From an uncultured Eubacterium sp. (GTDB taxonomy: Bacteria > Bacillota > Clostridia > Lachnospirales > Lachnospiraceae), in the NCBI GenBank assembly GCA_910584065.1, contig CAJTZN010000009.1, positions 23,869 through 87,868 on the forward strand: 64,000 bases of DNA, in the 5' to 3' direction. Below are positions 52,645 to 61,579 of the stretch, one piece after another (the first letter of the stretch is position 1; every line of letters starts with the position of its first letter). The notes under the pieces are model-generated. The model did not search any database. It was not told the DNA's origin and was given only the letters and a program-made list of their open reading frames with translations. Both the position numbers and the translations under genes were made by a program.

Positions 52645-53922
52645 ATGAATATTCGGTTTTATAATTGCAGAATACTAACGATGGAAGATGGAAACGATAT
52701 CATTACGGGAGAACTGCATGTAAAAGATGGGAAGATTCTCTATGTCGGGACAAAAGAAAAGGCGCCGGAATTTACCGGAACGTGGGACCGGGAGATCGAC
52801 GGCGGCGGAAATCTGCTCATGCCGGGGTTTAAAAATGCCCACACGCACTCGGCGATGACATTTCTTCGCTCGTACGCCGACGACCTGCCGCTTCAGGAAT
52901 GGCTTTACGATAAAGTCTTTCCGATGGAGGCGAAGCTTACGAAAGACGATCAGGTCCAGTTAGCCAAACTGGGCATCCTTGAGTATTTGACGAGCGGGAT
53001 CACGGCAAATTTCGATATGTACCTGGATAACGCCTGTCACGCAGCAGCTTCGAAAGAGATGGGCTTTCGAACCGTTTTGTGCGGGAGTATGAACGATTTC
53101 GGAGGAACGGTGGAGGAGACCGAAGAAGAATTTTACCGGCTGAACGAGGTGTCGCCTCTCGTTTCCTGCAAAGTGGGATTTCATGCAGAGTATACGACGA
53201 AAGGCGAGACGTTAAAAAAACTGGCAGATATGGCAAACCGTATCAAACAGCCGGTATATACGCATATTGCAGAAACAAAAAGAGAGGTTGATGAATGTTA
53301 TGAGAGATACCACGTATCACCATTTGGTTTTTTGGATTCTATTGGCATGTTTGAGTACGGCGGCGGCGGTTTTCATGGGGTGTGGATGTCGGAAGAAGAT
53401 CAGGAGATCTGCAAGAAAAAGAAAATATCTATCGTTTCCAATCCGTCGTCGAACCTGAAACTGGCGAGCGGGATCGCGGATCTGTGCGGCCTGCTTGAAA
53501 AGGGCATCAATGTGGCGCTCGGGACCGACGGCCCCGCCAGCAATAACGCGCTCGATATGTTCCGCGAGATGTATCTTGCTTCCGTTCTGCCAAAGGTGAC
53601 GAAGCAGGATGCTTCCGCGATGGATGCCGCAGACGTGCTGAAAATGGCGACGGTCGGCGGCGCGAAAGCGATGGGACTCGATGGCTGCGATACGCTGTCG
53701 GAGGGAAAATGCGCCGATCTGATCATGATCGATATGCACCGCCCGAACATGCAGCCAGAAAACAATATTGTGAAAAATATCGTGTACAGCGGCAGCAAGG
53801 AAAATGTGAAGCTGACGATGGTAGATGGTAAGATTTTGTACGAAGATGGTGTGTTTTACACGGAAGAGCCAGCGGAAGAGATTTACGAGAGGGCGAATCG
53901 GATCATTGGGCGGATGAGGTAG
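52645..53922 (+). CDS. mtaD: Amidohydrolase, 5'-methylthioadenosine/S-adenosylhomocysteine deaminase type
   Basis: The protein has 425 residues from ATG 52645, with GGGGGA upstream; ATG 52624 has no site. A metal-dependent TIM barrel of the amidohydrolase family is framed by a beta-sandwich. Metal ligands are visible in NAHTHSAMTFLRS, in GFHAEYTT, in THIAETKREVDEC and as Asp in GTDGPASNN. The MtaD/SsnA/TrzN group also contains guanine and other aminohydrolases. The sequence around HAEYT and HIAET suits adenosine-type substrates. Together with the upstream PNP it would recycle methylthioadenosine or S-adenosylhomocysteine. The precise substrate is inferred. Confidence 0.87.
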   Translation: MNIRFYNCRILTMEDGNDIITGELHVKDGKILYVGTKEKAPEFTGTWDREIDGGGNLLMPGFKNAHTHSAMTFLRSYADDLPLQEWLYDKVFPMEAKLTKDDQVQLAKLGILEYLTSGITANFDMYLDNACHAAASKEMGFRTVLCGSMNDFGGTVEETEEEFYRLNEVSPLVSCKVGFHAEYTTKGETLKKLADMANRIKQPVYTHIAETKREVDECYERYHVSPFGFLDSIGMFEYGGGGFHGVWMSEEDQEICKKKKISIVSNPSSNLKLASGIADLCGLLEKGINVALGTDGPASNNALDMFREMYLASVLPKVTKQDASAMDAADVLKMATVGGAKAMGLDGCDTLSEGKCADLIMIDMHRPNMQPENNIVKNIVYSGSKENVKLTMVDGKILYEDGVFYTEEPAEEIYERANRIIGRMR

Positions 53923-54027
53923 GTGTCGTGGGAAACGGATTATTCATGGTGGTGAAGAGGATGCCAGGAGGCTGGGGTCTGGTGGAAGATGGGAGGAGGT
54001 CATGGAATCAGAAGGAGGCGGAAGAGA

Positions 54028-55197
54028 ATGGAAGACAGTGGGAGAGATGATGGAATTTGGGATGAAGATGTTTTGAATAAGCAGGTTTCGGTTGAGCAGG
54101 AACAGTTGTATGATCAGGATGGCGAAGCTAATATAACAGAGCCGTTTGATCCACGGGATGTAGATATCGTTTCGAAACCAATGGTTATCAGCAATATGGT
54201 AGACCAGTTAAAATATGGTGACATTATTCTGGATCCTGATTTCCAGAGAAGTCCCGATCTGTGGGATGCTGTTAAACAGAGCCGCCTGATTGAATCCTTG
54301 ATTATCAACATACCGCTTCCCACTTTCTATTTTGAACTGTGTGGGGATGATAAGTACATCGTGGTCGACGGATTGCAGCGCCTGTTTGCGATGAAGCAGT
54401 TTATGGCGTTAGAAAAGACAGACAAGAACCGTCTTCGGCTAAAAGGGTTAGAATATCTCCGTGATTTCGAGGGGTGTCTGTTCGAGGAACTTCCGCCTAA
54501 AATTCAAAGAAGGATTAAGTCGCAGGATGTTATGGCGTATATCATACGCCCGGAAACTCCGGAAAATGTGAAAACAAGCATTTTTACAAGGATTAATACA
54601 GGAGGGTTGATGCTCGAACCGGCGGAAATAAGAAATTCAGTTTACAGGGGACAGGCTGCAGAATTACTGAAAGAACTGGCACACGGCGAAGCATTTGTGA
54701 AAGCGACCCGCCATAAAATTCCTTCTTCGAGGATGCTGGACCGTGAATTTGTCAACCGTTTTCTTGCCTTTTATCTGCTTGGCGTCAATCAATATAATGG
54801 AAATCTGGAAGAATTTATGAATGCTGTGATGAGTATATTGAAATGTGCAGAAAAGGATGTACTTGACCAGTGCCGGACAGACTTTACAAGGTCTATGGTA
54901 TGTGCGAGGGAGCTGTTCGGGGATTATGCGTTTCGGCGGAAGAGGACCAACGGTACATATGCAGCCCTTAACAGACCGTTATTTGAAGCTGTTTCTGTTA
55001 ATTTGGCGAAATTGAAAGAGGAAGAATGTCAGATTTTACAGAAGAAAAAGGAGCAAATGAAAGCGAAATACGAGAAATTGTTTGACGATACAGAGTTCGT
55101 CACAGCGATTTCGGATGGTACGGCGAAGATTGGAAATGTTAAAATAAGACATAAAATGATCCGAGATATGTTTAGGAGAATAATAGAAAATGATTAG
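54028..55197 (+). CDS. DUF262-domain protein, putative defence effector
   Basis: The protein has 389 residues from ATG 54028, with GGAGG upstream. The N-terminal 50 residues are acidic. The DUF262 (ParB-like nuclease fold) core has ILDPDFQRSPDLW (Gln-Arg at 73-74), SLIINIPLPTFYFE and VVDGLQRL (113-119). The last corresponds to the DGQQR motif of GmrS, BrxU and SspE. The C-terminal half is helical and was not assigned; no HNH motif is visible. The next gene, an ATPase, overlaps by 8 nt, so the pair is one functional unit. DUF262 proteins are often nucleases or nucleotide-binding sensors in phage defence. The role is inferred. Confidence 0.87.
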   Translation: MEDSGRDDGIWDEDVLNKQVSVEQEQLYDQDGEANITEPFDPRDVDIVSKPMVISNMVDQLKYGDIILDPDFQRSPDLWDAVKQSRLIESLIINIPLPTFYFELCGDDKYIVVDGLQRLFAMKQFMALEKTDKNRLRLKGLEYLRDFEGCLFEELPPKIQRRIKSQDVMAYIIRPETPENVKTSIFTRINTGGLMLEPAEIRNSVYRGQAAELLKELAHGEAFVKATRHKIPSSRMLDREFVNRFLAFYLLGVNQYNGNLEEFMNAVMSILKCAEKDVLDQCRTDFTRSMVCARELFGDYAFRRKRTNGTYAALNRPLFEAVSVNLAKLKEEECQILQKKKEQMKAKYEKLFDDTEFVTAISDGTAKIGNVKIRHKMIRDMFRRIIEND

Positions 55198-56290
55198 ATA
55201 TGTGCAAATAGAAAATTTTAAATCGTTGAAGAAATTTTCCATGCCGCTTGAAAATTTGAACTTATTGTTTGGCATGAATGGGATGGGAAAATCATCGGTG
55301 ATTCAATCTTTCCTGCTGCTTCGACAGAGTTTTTGGGAAAATCATCAGTCAAACCTGGATTATCTTTACACGAATGGGGAACTTACCAGGCTTGGAACAG
55401 CAAAAGATGTATTATGTCAAAATGCAGAGGCCGAACGAATACGGTTTTATGTACAGTACTCGGAGAGTCTTTGTTATGATTTCCTGTATGAAGCTGGGGA
55501 TTCAAAAAATGACCAGTTGAAGCGCTTCCAGTCAGTAAATGGCGAAACATACGAAACGTCGTTATTTACAAATGAATTTATATATTTAGGAGCAGAACAT
55601 CTCGGCCCGCGAAAACAATACAGTACCGAGAATTGGAAAAAAGACGGAGTGAGCAAACTCGGTGTTTTTGGAGAATTTGTCGTTCCGTTTTTGGCGGTGG
55701 AAGGTGAAACCATCCGGGTGCCGGAAAACATGTGCCTTAAAACGGGAAAAACGAACCGGCTGATCGACCAGGTGTCTGCATGGATGTCTAAAATATCTCC
55801 GGGAATTAAACTCTCCGCGGAATTGCTTCCTTTGATCGAGAAAGCGAAACTGAATATCAGTTACAGCGGCGGGACGCTGGCATTTGAGCCGTTTTTACCG
55901 GTGAACGTGGGATTTGGAATCTCATATGTCCTGCCCCTTATCGTAGATCTTTTGATCTCCAGTGAAAAGAGTCTGGTACTCATTGAAAATCCGGAGTCCC
56001 ATCTTCATCCAAAAGGGCAGACTGCTATGGCGGAACTGATTGCCCTGGCAGCAGAAAATGGATGTCAGATCCTCTGTGAATCCCATAGCGACCATATCAT
56101 CAATGGAATTCGGGTGGCTGTCAGGCAGGGACTGATCGATCACCAGAAGCTGATGGTATCATATTTCAGTAAAAATGAACAACAAGAAACGGTGGCAGAG
56201 CATATTAGGGTAGATAAAAAAGGGGCATTAAGTAAATATCCGGATGGTTTACTTGATGAGTGGGGAATCCTGATGTCAGAGCTGATCTAG
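55190..56290 (+). CDS. AAA/ABC-type ATPase (DUF3696-like), partner of DUF262
   Basis: The protein has 366 residues and starts MIRYVQIENFKSLKKFS, the typical SMC-like start. Walker A is GMNGMGKSS (28-36). A long central insertion (about 45-225) lacks coiled coil. Walker B is VLIENPESHLHP (Glu266), followed by a D-loop and SHSDHIINGIRVAVRQG. The final 50 residues match the DUF3696 form. Such ATPases regulate toxic nuclease partners in defence islands. The gene overlaps the DUF262 gene by 8 nt, and a 38-codon ORF follows 13 nt later. No restriction or methylase gene is near. Confidence 0.88.
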   Translation: MIRYVQIENFKSLKKFSMPLENLNLLFGMNGMGKSSVIQSFLLLRQSFWENHQSNLDYLYTNGELTRLGTAKDVLCQNAEAERIRFYVQYSESLCYDFLYEAGDSKNDQLKRFQSVNGETYETSLFTNEFIYLGAEHLGPRKQYSTENWKKDGVSKLGVFGEFVVPFLAVEGETIRVPENMCLKTGKTNRLIDQVSAWMSKISPGIKLSAELLPLIEKAKLNISYSGGTLAFEPFLPVNVGFGISYVLPLIVDLLISSEKSLVLIENPESHLHPKGQTAMAELIALAAENGCQILCESHSDHIINGIRVAVRQGLIDHQKLMVSYFSKNEQQETVAEHIRVDKKGALSKYPDGLLDEWGILMSELI

Positions 56291-56303
56291 TGGAGGATAC
56301 GTG

Positions 56304-56420
56304 GTGGAGATGCCGTGGACGGACAAGGGACTGGGACTTGTTGTGCAGACGACGGGGAGAACGAGAGGGGAAACAGAAAAGATAGCAGATTTATTACAAG
56401 AAAAATATGGTTACCGATAG
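56304..56420 (+). CDS. 38-residue ORF at the end of the DUF262-ATPase operon
   Basis: GTG 56304 has GGAGG 7 nt upstream and lies 13 nt after the ATPase stop. It encodes a peptide with GLGLVVQTTGRTRGETEKIA followed by DLLQEKYGYR. It could be a real small third component or the stump of a lost third gene. The family was not recognised. Confidence 0.4.
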   Translation: MEMPWTDKGLGLVVQTTGRTRGETEKIADLLQEKYGYR

Positions 56421-56461
56421 TGATACAAGCAACTACAAAAGCATAGGGGAGGCCGGATTAT

Positions 56462-58030
56462 ATGAAAAAAAGATACATACAATTTTTTGTTATCATTTGC
56501 TGCTTCGTTCTTCTCACCGCCTGCAGTGACGGAACGGAGGAAGCGGCGGAACGCGCGGCTGACGGGGTATCAGGGAGTGCTGTAACCGGCACCGTAATCG
56601 GCGCTGCTGTATCAGGCACATCCGTATCAGACACATCCATTTCGCTCGAAAAGATTCCAATGGAAATGAGTGTGTCAGGGCAGGAGGATGAAGAGACATG
56701 GGTTACTTTCTATGTAAAAGAGCGGACGGAAGAGGGGTACCGTGCCAGGGTAAGGGTAGAAGGATGGGAGGCTGCTTACCCTGATTGGGAACTCTGTCTC
56801 GGACTGGAAGATGAGATCACGGAGATCAAAGGAGCAGAGATCGTATCGAGAGAGGGAAATCTCTATACGATTCAAGGGACGTTGACGGAGACCATATTCG
56901 GAGACGCAGACGATGAAGCTTATTTAATTTGGTTTGACATAGCGGTGGCGTGTCCGGACGGCGCACACGAACCCGGTATCTGTTACTGGAAAAGGGAATT
57001 TGAAAGTTGTCCGCTGCCGGACAAGGCTTATAGAGTGGAGGAATTGAAACGAGAGACAAAGGGGCGGGAGGTGCGTTTAAAACTGCGGCTTACAAACTGT
57101 TCCGGAAAGAGGATGGATCGCTGGACTCTTGGGTTTATTACCACGTTTGACATCAAGTCAATAAGCGGTGCGGAGATCTGTTATCAATATGAATGGGAGG
57201 ATGGAGAGTACTATCTTTGCGGGGAAAAGGGAAACCGTTCGTTAGAGAAGGGAGAGTCCGTCGAGATTACAATGACAGGGAAATGTTATAAAGGAGAGTC
57301 TGCATGGTACAGCGCGGATGAAGTGGAGACCGCGAAGGAAACGGAGGTAGACTGGGGGAGATGCGGGCAGGCATGCAGGGCGAAATACGGAAGAGCAGAT
57401 AAGTATCTGGTGGCGGGTTCAGCCAGAGGTGTCGATCTGTTTTTTGTATTTGATAAAAAGAGAAAGGACAGTTATACCGCTACGGTGGAGATGACAAATA
57501 TTCTGAGAGAGCGGGATGTGGACCCACAAAGAGAAAGGAAAACCGGGTCTGATGAGAAAATGATGCTTGAAATAGCGGACTGGGTCGAGCTTGATGAGAA
57601 AACGATGCTCGAAATAGCAGACTGGGAAATCTGTCTGGAGTGTGAGGATACGATCGAGGAAATCGAGGGGGCAGAGATTGTTTCGCATGAAGGAAATAAT
57701 TATTATATACGCGCGGTGGACAAAGATAAGTGGATTTCCAAGTTTGGCATGGAGACGTTCCAGGTGAACGTATCGTATCACGGTAAGATTCACCAGTTGG
57801 GAAAGGCGTATCTGACGAAAGTAAGGTACCGGGGGGAGAACATTTCCTCCGGGGAAAAGCAGCAGGAACTTGTCATGCCGGAAAATGCTTCTTATACGTC
57901 TGGATTACTATGGTTTACATATAAGCAAATGTATGGCACGTATCGATATGATTCCGATTATTTCGATAGCGCAAGAGAGTATGAGGCCTATAAGGAACGT
58001 GTGAAGTGGGGAAAGAAGATGGGAAGGTGA
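56462..58030 (+). CDS. Lipoprotein with three CBM2-like modules, copy 1
   Basis: The protein has 522 residues. The signal peptide ends in a lipobox LLTAC (Cys about 20), followed by an Ala/Gly/Thr/Ser spacer. Three related beta-sandwich-like modules can be seen: YPDWELCLGLEDEITEIKGA, then RLTNCSGKRMDRWTLGF, then ADWEICLECEDTIEEIEGA with YYIRAVDKDKWISKFG. The repeated pattern of a Trp, then xIxxIxxAxIxS, then YxI resembles carbohydrate-binding family 2. The C terminus is ERVKWGKKMGR. It would be anchored on the outer membrane leaf and may bind glycan. A paralogue follows directly, and a remnant lies at 31.5 kb. No enzyme motif is seen. Confidence 0.82.
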   Translation: MKKRYIQFFVIICCFVLLTACSDGTEEAAERAADGVSGSAVTGTVIGAAVSGTSVSDTSISLEKIPMEMSVSGQEDEETWVTFYVKERTEEGYRARVRVEGWEAAYPDWELCLGLEDEITEIKGAEIVSREGNLYTIQGTLTETIFGDADDEAYLIWFDIAVACPDGAHEPGICYWKREFESCPLPDKAYRVEELKRETKGREVRLKLRLTNCSGKRMDRWTLGFITTFDIKSISGAEICYQYEWEDGEYYLCGEKGNRSLEKGESVEITMTGKCYKGESAWYSADEVETAKETEVDWGRCGQACRAKYGRADKYLVAGSARGVDLFFVFDKKRKDSYTATVEMTNILRERDVDPQRERKTGSDEKMMLEIADWVELDEKTMLEIADWEICLECEDTIEEIEGAEIVSHEGNNYYIRAVDKDKWISKFGMETFQVNVSYHGKIHQLGKAYLTKVRYRGENISSGEKQQELVMPENASYTSGLLWFTYKQMYGTYRYDSDYFDSAREYEAYKERVKWGKKMGR

Positions 58031-58069
58031 CATGTTTTTTTGCACCGCAAGAGAGGAAGGTCAGACGTT

Positions 58070-59578
58070 ATGAAAAAGGGAAACATACAGCTTTTCGCCA
58101 TCATTTGCAGCTGCTTTTTTCTCACCGCCTGCGGGAATGGGGCGGAGGAAGCGGCGGAACGCGCGGCCGCCAGAGGATCAGGGGGTAACGCAACCGGCGC
58201 CGTTACCAGCGCCGCCGTGTCAGGCGCATCCGTTTCGCCGGTGGAGATACCGGATCGGTGGAAGGCGAAAGGGTATCTGGTGGATGTTACCTTTCGTATA
58301 AAAGAGAGAACGAAAGAGGGCTACCGCGCCACGGTACAGGCGGGATATGGGGATGGCGGCGAGGGTGATTACCCGAACTGGGAACTCTGCCTTGAAATGG
58401 AAGATGAGATCACGGACATAGTCGGGGCAGAAATCGAATCGAGGGAAGGGAATCTCTATACGATCCGGGGGACGGGAGAAAACCGGGATTTTTACGAAGA
58501 TGAGGATGATATAAGGTTTGACGTAGAAGTGGCGTGTCCGGACGGCGCGCATGAACCCGGTATCTGTTATTGGAAAAGTGAATTGCACGATGTTTCCGAA
58601 AAGGATTATAAGGCGGAGCCGCTGGAACTGGAGGGGCAGGGCACGGCAGTGAGTGGAAAACTGCGGCTCACAAATCGTTCAGGGGAGAGTATCGATCACT
58701 GGTCTTTCCGGATCGGCTCGAATTTTCGGATCAAATCTGTAAATGGGGCGAGGATCTGTTTTGAAGACGGATGGGAGGATGAAGACGGCGATTTATGGGA
58801 CTACTGCTTTTGCGGGGAAGGGGAAGATCTTTCGCTGGAGAAGGGGGCATCGGTCGAGATTTCGGTTACGGGGGAATGTAAGAAAGGGAAGCCTTCATGG
58901 GACATGGGAATTGTGAGCGCGGGAAAGAATACGAAGATAAACTGGGGGGACATAGAAAAGGATTACGGGGCGCAATATGGGAAGATCGACAAGTATCTCG
59001 TGGCAGATTCGGCTAAAGGCGTTGATCTGTTTCTGGTATTTGATGAAAAGGATAATGACAGTTACACAGCGACGGCGGAGCTGACAAATATATTGTCCGA
59101 AGGAGATGTCCGTGCCGGGGGAGATCTGGAAACCATGCTCGAAATATCTGACTGGGAAATCTGTCTGGAATGCGAAGATACGATCCGGGAGATCAAAGGG
59201 GCTGAGATCGTTTCGCGCGAGGGGAATAAATATTATATAAGCGCGGAGGACGAAAACAAGTGGATTTCTGAATTTGGCATGGAGACATTCCAGGTGAAAG
59301 TATCGTGCCAGGGGCAGATCCACCATCTGGGAAACGTGTATCTGACGAAAGCGCGGTATCGCGGGGAAGAGATCTCATCCGGGGAGGAACAGCAGGAACT
59401 GGACATTCAGGAAAAAGATTTTTCCCGGGCATCTGGTCCGGCGTGGCTTACATACCAGGATCTGTATGAAGAAGGAGGACCCCGGAAATTTATATATGAT
59501 GCGGAGGATTTCGAGACCGCGCGGGAGTATGAGGCCTATAAGGAACGTGTGAAGTGGGGAAAGAAGATGGGAAGGTGA
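58070..59578 (+). CDS. Lipoprotein with three CBM2-like modules, copy 2
   Basis: The protein has 502 residues from ATG 58070, with AGAGGAAGG upstream. It has the lipobox FLTACG, the same module order as copy 1, and the same KERVKWGKKMGR end. The Ala/Gly/Ser spacer differs and the middle loop is longer (EDGWEDEDGDLWDYC). The 40 nt before it (from TGACAT to the ribosome site) are repeated almost identically after its stop, upstream of the symporter gene. This shows a tandem duplication that included the leader. The function is unknown; carbohydrate binding is inferred. Confidence 0.82.
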   Translation: MKKGNIQLFAIICSCFFLTACGNGAEEAAERAAARGSGGNATGAVTSAAVSGASVSPVEIPDRWKAKGYLVDVTFRIKERTKEGYRATVQAGYGDGGEGDYPNWELCLEMEDEITDIVGAEIESREGNLYTIRGTGENRDFYEDEDDIRFDVEVACPDGAHEPGICYWKSELHDVSEKDYKAEPLELEGQGTAVSGKLRLTNRSGESIDHWSFRIGSNFRIKSVNGARICFEDGWEDEDGDLWDYCFCGEGEDLSLEKGASVEISVTGECKKGKPSWDMGIVSAGKNTKINWGDIEKDYGAQYGKIDKYLVADSAKGVDLFLVFDEKDNDSYTATAELTNILSEGDVRAGGDLETMLEISDWEICLECEDTIREIKGAEIVSREGNKYYISAEDENKWISEFGMETFQVKVSCQGQIHHLGNVYLTKARYRGEEISSGEEQQELDIQEKDFSRASGPAWLTYQDLYEEGGPRKFIYDAEDFETAREYEAYKERVKWGKKMGR

Positions 59579-59613
59579 CATATTTTTGCACCGGTAAGAG
59601 AGGAAGATAACAT

Positions 59614-61038
59614 ATGCTGCAACATATCAATTCAATATTAACATCCGTGAACGATTTTATATGGGGCGCACCCCTTATGGTCCTCATCCTGTCCGGCGGG
59701 ATCTATCTGACGGGCCGGCTCGGCCTGCTGCAATTGCGGAAACTGCCGCTGGCCCTGAAGTGGATGGTGAAAAATGAAGAGGACGGGGAAGGGGAGGTGA
59801 CTTCCTTCGCGGCACTGTGCACCGCGCTATCCGCCACGATCGGTACGGGAAATATCGTCGGCGTGGCGACCGCGATCTGTGCCGGCGGGCCGGGAGCACT
59901 GTTTTGGATGCTGGTCGCCGCCTTTTTCGGGATGGCGACCAAATATGCGGAAGGACTGCTGGCGGTGAAATACCGGACGGTGGACGTCGAGGGACACGCG
60001 CTCGGCGGGCCGTTTTATTACATAGAACTGGGAATGGGAAAGAAGTGGAAATTTCTGGCCAGAATGTTTGCGTTTTTCGGGGCGTGCGTCGGATTGTTCG
60101 GGATCGGAACGTTTACACAGGTAAACGGGATCGCTTCCGCGGTCCAGCACTTTTTTGATCCGGATAACCGGTTTCAGGTGGAGATCCCTTTTCTGGGTGC
60201 GAGTTATTCCTGGACGGTAGTCGTTGCCTCCCTTGTGCTGACTGTGTGCGTCGCGCTCGTGGTCATCGGGGGAATCAGGCGGATCGCCAGCGTTTCCCAG
60301 GTCGTGGTGCCGGCGATGGCAGTTACCTACGTCCTGATCTGTCTGGTGCTCATCCTCTGTCATATCGAACAGATTCCGGCCGCTGTGGCGCAGATCGTCA
60401 GGGGAGCGTTCCAGCCGTCGGCGGTGACCGGCGGTGTCGTGGGCAGCATGTTTATGGCGATGCAGAAAGGTGTGGCGAGGGGGATTTTTTCCAATGAGGC
60501 AGGACTTGGCTCAGCGCCGATCGCCGCGGCGGCAGCGAGGACGAAAGAGCCGGTCAGGCAGGGGCTTGTTTCCATGACGGGCACTTTTATTGACACGATC
60601 GTGATCTGTACGATGACCGGACTGGCGATCGTACTCACAGGAGCGTGGCAGGTGACGGGGATTGAGGGCGTGCAGATGACGACCCGCGCATTTCAGAACG
60701 GCCTCCCGATCCCGGGACAGGTTTCGGCGTTTATCCTTATGATGTGCCTGGTGTTTTTTGCCTTTACGACGATCCTTGGCTGGGATTACTATTCCGAGCG
60801 CTGTCTCGAGTATCTCACGAGAAGCCGGAAGGTCGTAAAAATATACCGCTGGCTGTACATAGCTGCTGTATTTGCCGGGCCGTATATGACGGTGGCGGCC
60901 GTTTGGACGATCGCCGATATTTTTAACGGGCTGATGGCGTTACCGAACATGATCGCCATCTTTGCCCTCGCTGGTGTTGTGGCAAAGGAAACCAAAACTT
61001 TTTTCGTGAAAAAGGAAATAAAATTTCCTCAGAAATAA
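59614..61038 (+). CDS. Sodium:alanine symporter (AGCS family)
   Basis: This 474-residue membrane carrier has about eleven hydrophobic segments. Family signatures include ALSATIGTGNIVGVATAI, GALFWMLVAAFFGMATKYAE, ALGGPFYYIELGMG and GIFSNEAGLGSAPIAAAAA. It takes up alanine or glycine with sodium. Length is normal. The ribosome site lies inside the sequence duplicated from the lipoprotein leader, so it is probably read with the lipoproteins. The last codons and the stop fall into the first and second copies of a 17-bp tandem repeat, so the C terminus may vary by slippage. Confidence 0.95.
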   Translation: MLQHINSILTSVNDFIWGAPLMVLILSGGIYLTGRLGLLQLRKLPLALKWMVKNEEDGEGEVTSFAALCTALSATIGTGNIVGVATAICAGGPGALFWMLVAAFFGMATKYAEGLLAVKYRTVDVEGHALGGPFYYIELGMGKKWKFLARMFAFFGACVGLFGIGTFTQVNGIASAVQHFFDPDNRFQVEIPFLGASYSWTVVVASLVLTVCVALVVIGGIRRIASVSQVVVPAMAVTYVLICLVLILCHIEQIPAAVAQIVRGAFQPSAVTGGVVGSMFMAMQKGVARGIFSNEAGLGSAPIAAAAARTKEPVRQGLVSMTGTFIDTIVICTMTGLAIVLTGAWQVTGIEGVQMTTRAFQNGLPIPGQVSAFILMMCLVFFAFTTILGWDYYSERCLEYLTRSRKVVKIYRWLYIAAVFAGPYMTVAAVWTIADIFNGLMALPNMIAIFALAGVVAKETKTFFVKKEIKFPQK

Positions 61039-61099
61039 AATTTCCTCAGAAATAAAATTTCCTCAGAAATAAAATTTCCTCAGAAATAAAATTTTCCTC
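61015..61099 (+). repeat. 17-bp tandem repeat, five copies
   Basis: GAAATAAAATTTCCTCA starts at 61015, 61032, 61049 and 61066 without change. A fifth variant copy at 61083-61099 has an extra T. The copies are adjacent with no spacers. Each contains a short inverted repeat (GAAAT/ATTTC). The array spans the end of the symporter gene and the region before the BlaI-type gene. Confidence 0.95.
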
Positions 61100-61107
61100 T
61101 AAACTAT

Positions 61108-61119
61108 TTACATATGTAA
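61108..61119. promoter_or_regulatory. BlaI/MecI-type operator
   Basis: TTACATATGTAA is a perfect 12-bp palindrome containing TACAnnTGTA, the core known for BlaI and MecI. It lies 44 nt before the BlaI-type start codon, consistent with autorepression. Confidence 0.65.
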
Positions 61120-61162
61120 TCCGATATATAAAGCAAGACTGTTTGTGCGAAAGGAGGCAGAC

Positions 61163-61543
61163 ATGGGAGAACTAACACCGAGTGAAAACGAATGGGTGAT
61201 CATGGAGGTGCTGTGGGAGAGTGAAACCCCGCTGACGGCATCTCAGATCATAGAAAAGCTTAAGGGGATCAAGGAAGTCAGTCCGAAAACGATCCGGGTT
61301 CTCATCAACCGCCTTTTGAAAAAAGGGATCATCGGCTACACGGTAGACGCGCATGATTCCCGGGTATACCATTATTATTCTGTCAAGAGCAGGGAAGCAT
61401 GTCTGGATGAAAAGAGCGCTCGTTTTGTAAACAGTTATTTTAAGGGAAATCCGCTCGGGATGGTGGCGGCGCTTGTGGAGAACAGGCGGTTTTCCGACGA
61501 GCAGATTGACGAACTGATCCAAATATTGAAGGACGCCAGATGA
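61163..61543 (+). CDS. BlaI/MecI-family repressor
   Basis: The protein has 126 residues from ATG 61163, with AAAGGAGG upstream. A winged-helix DNA-binding domain (1-75) has LTPSENEWVIMEVLWESETP and KTIRVLINRLLKKGIIGY, the family signature. A short dimerisation tail follows (SRVYHYYSVKSREACLDEKS...). The M56 gene begins 36 nt downstream. It would repress its own operon via TACAnnTGTA and be removed when the membrane sensor cuts it. No beta-lactamase or penicillin-binding protein is next to it, so the target could be elsewhere. Confidence 0.94.
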   Translation: MGELTPSENEWVIMEVLWESETPLTASQIIEKLKGIKEVSPKTIRVLINRLLKKGIIGYTVDAHDSRVYHYYSVKSREACLDEKSARFVNSYFKGNPLGMVAALVENRRFSDEQIDELIQILKDAR

Positions 61544-61579
61544 TTGTTGACGGCGGGTATCATTTGGAGGTGTATTCGC

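Noticed and set aside
53960..54049. 29-codon ORF just before the DUF262 gene
   Set aside because: Composition is low-complexity G-rich with no recognisable pattern, and it overlaps the real start.
61015..61099. CRISPR-like repeat array
   Set aside because: The 17-bp units are directly adjacent with no spacers, and no cas genes are in the window.
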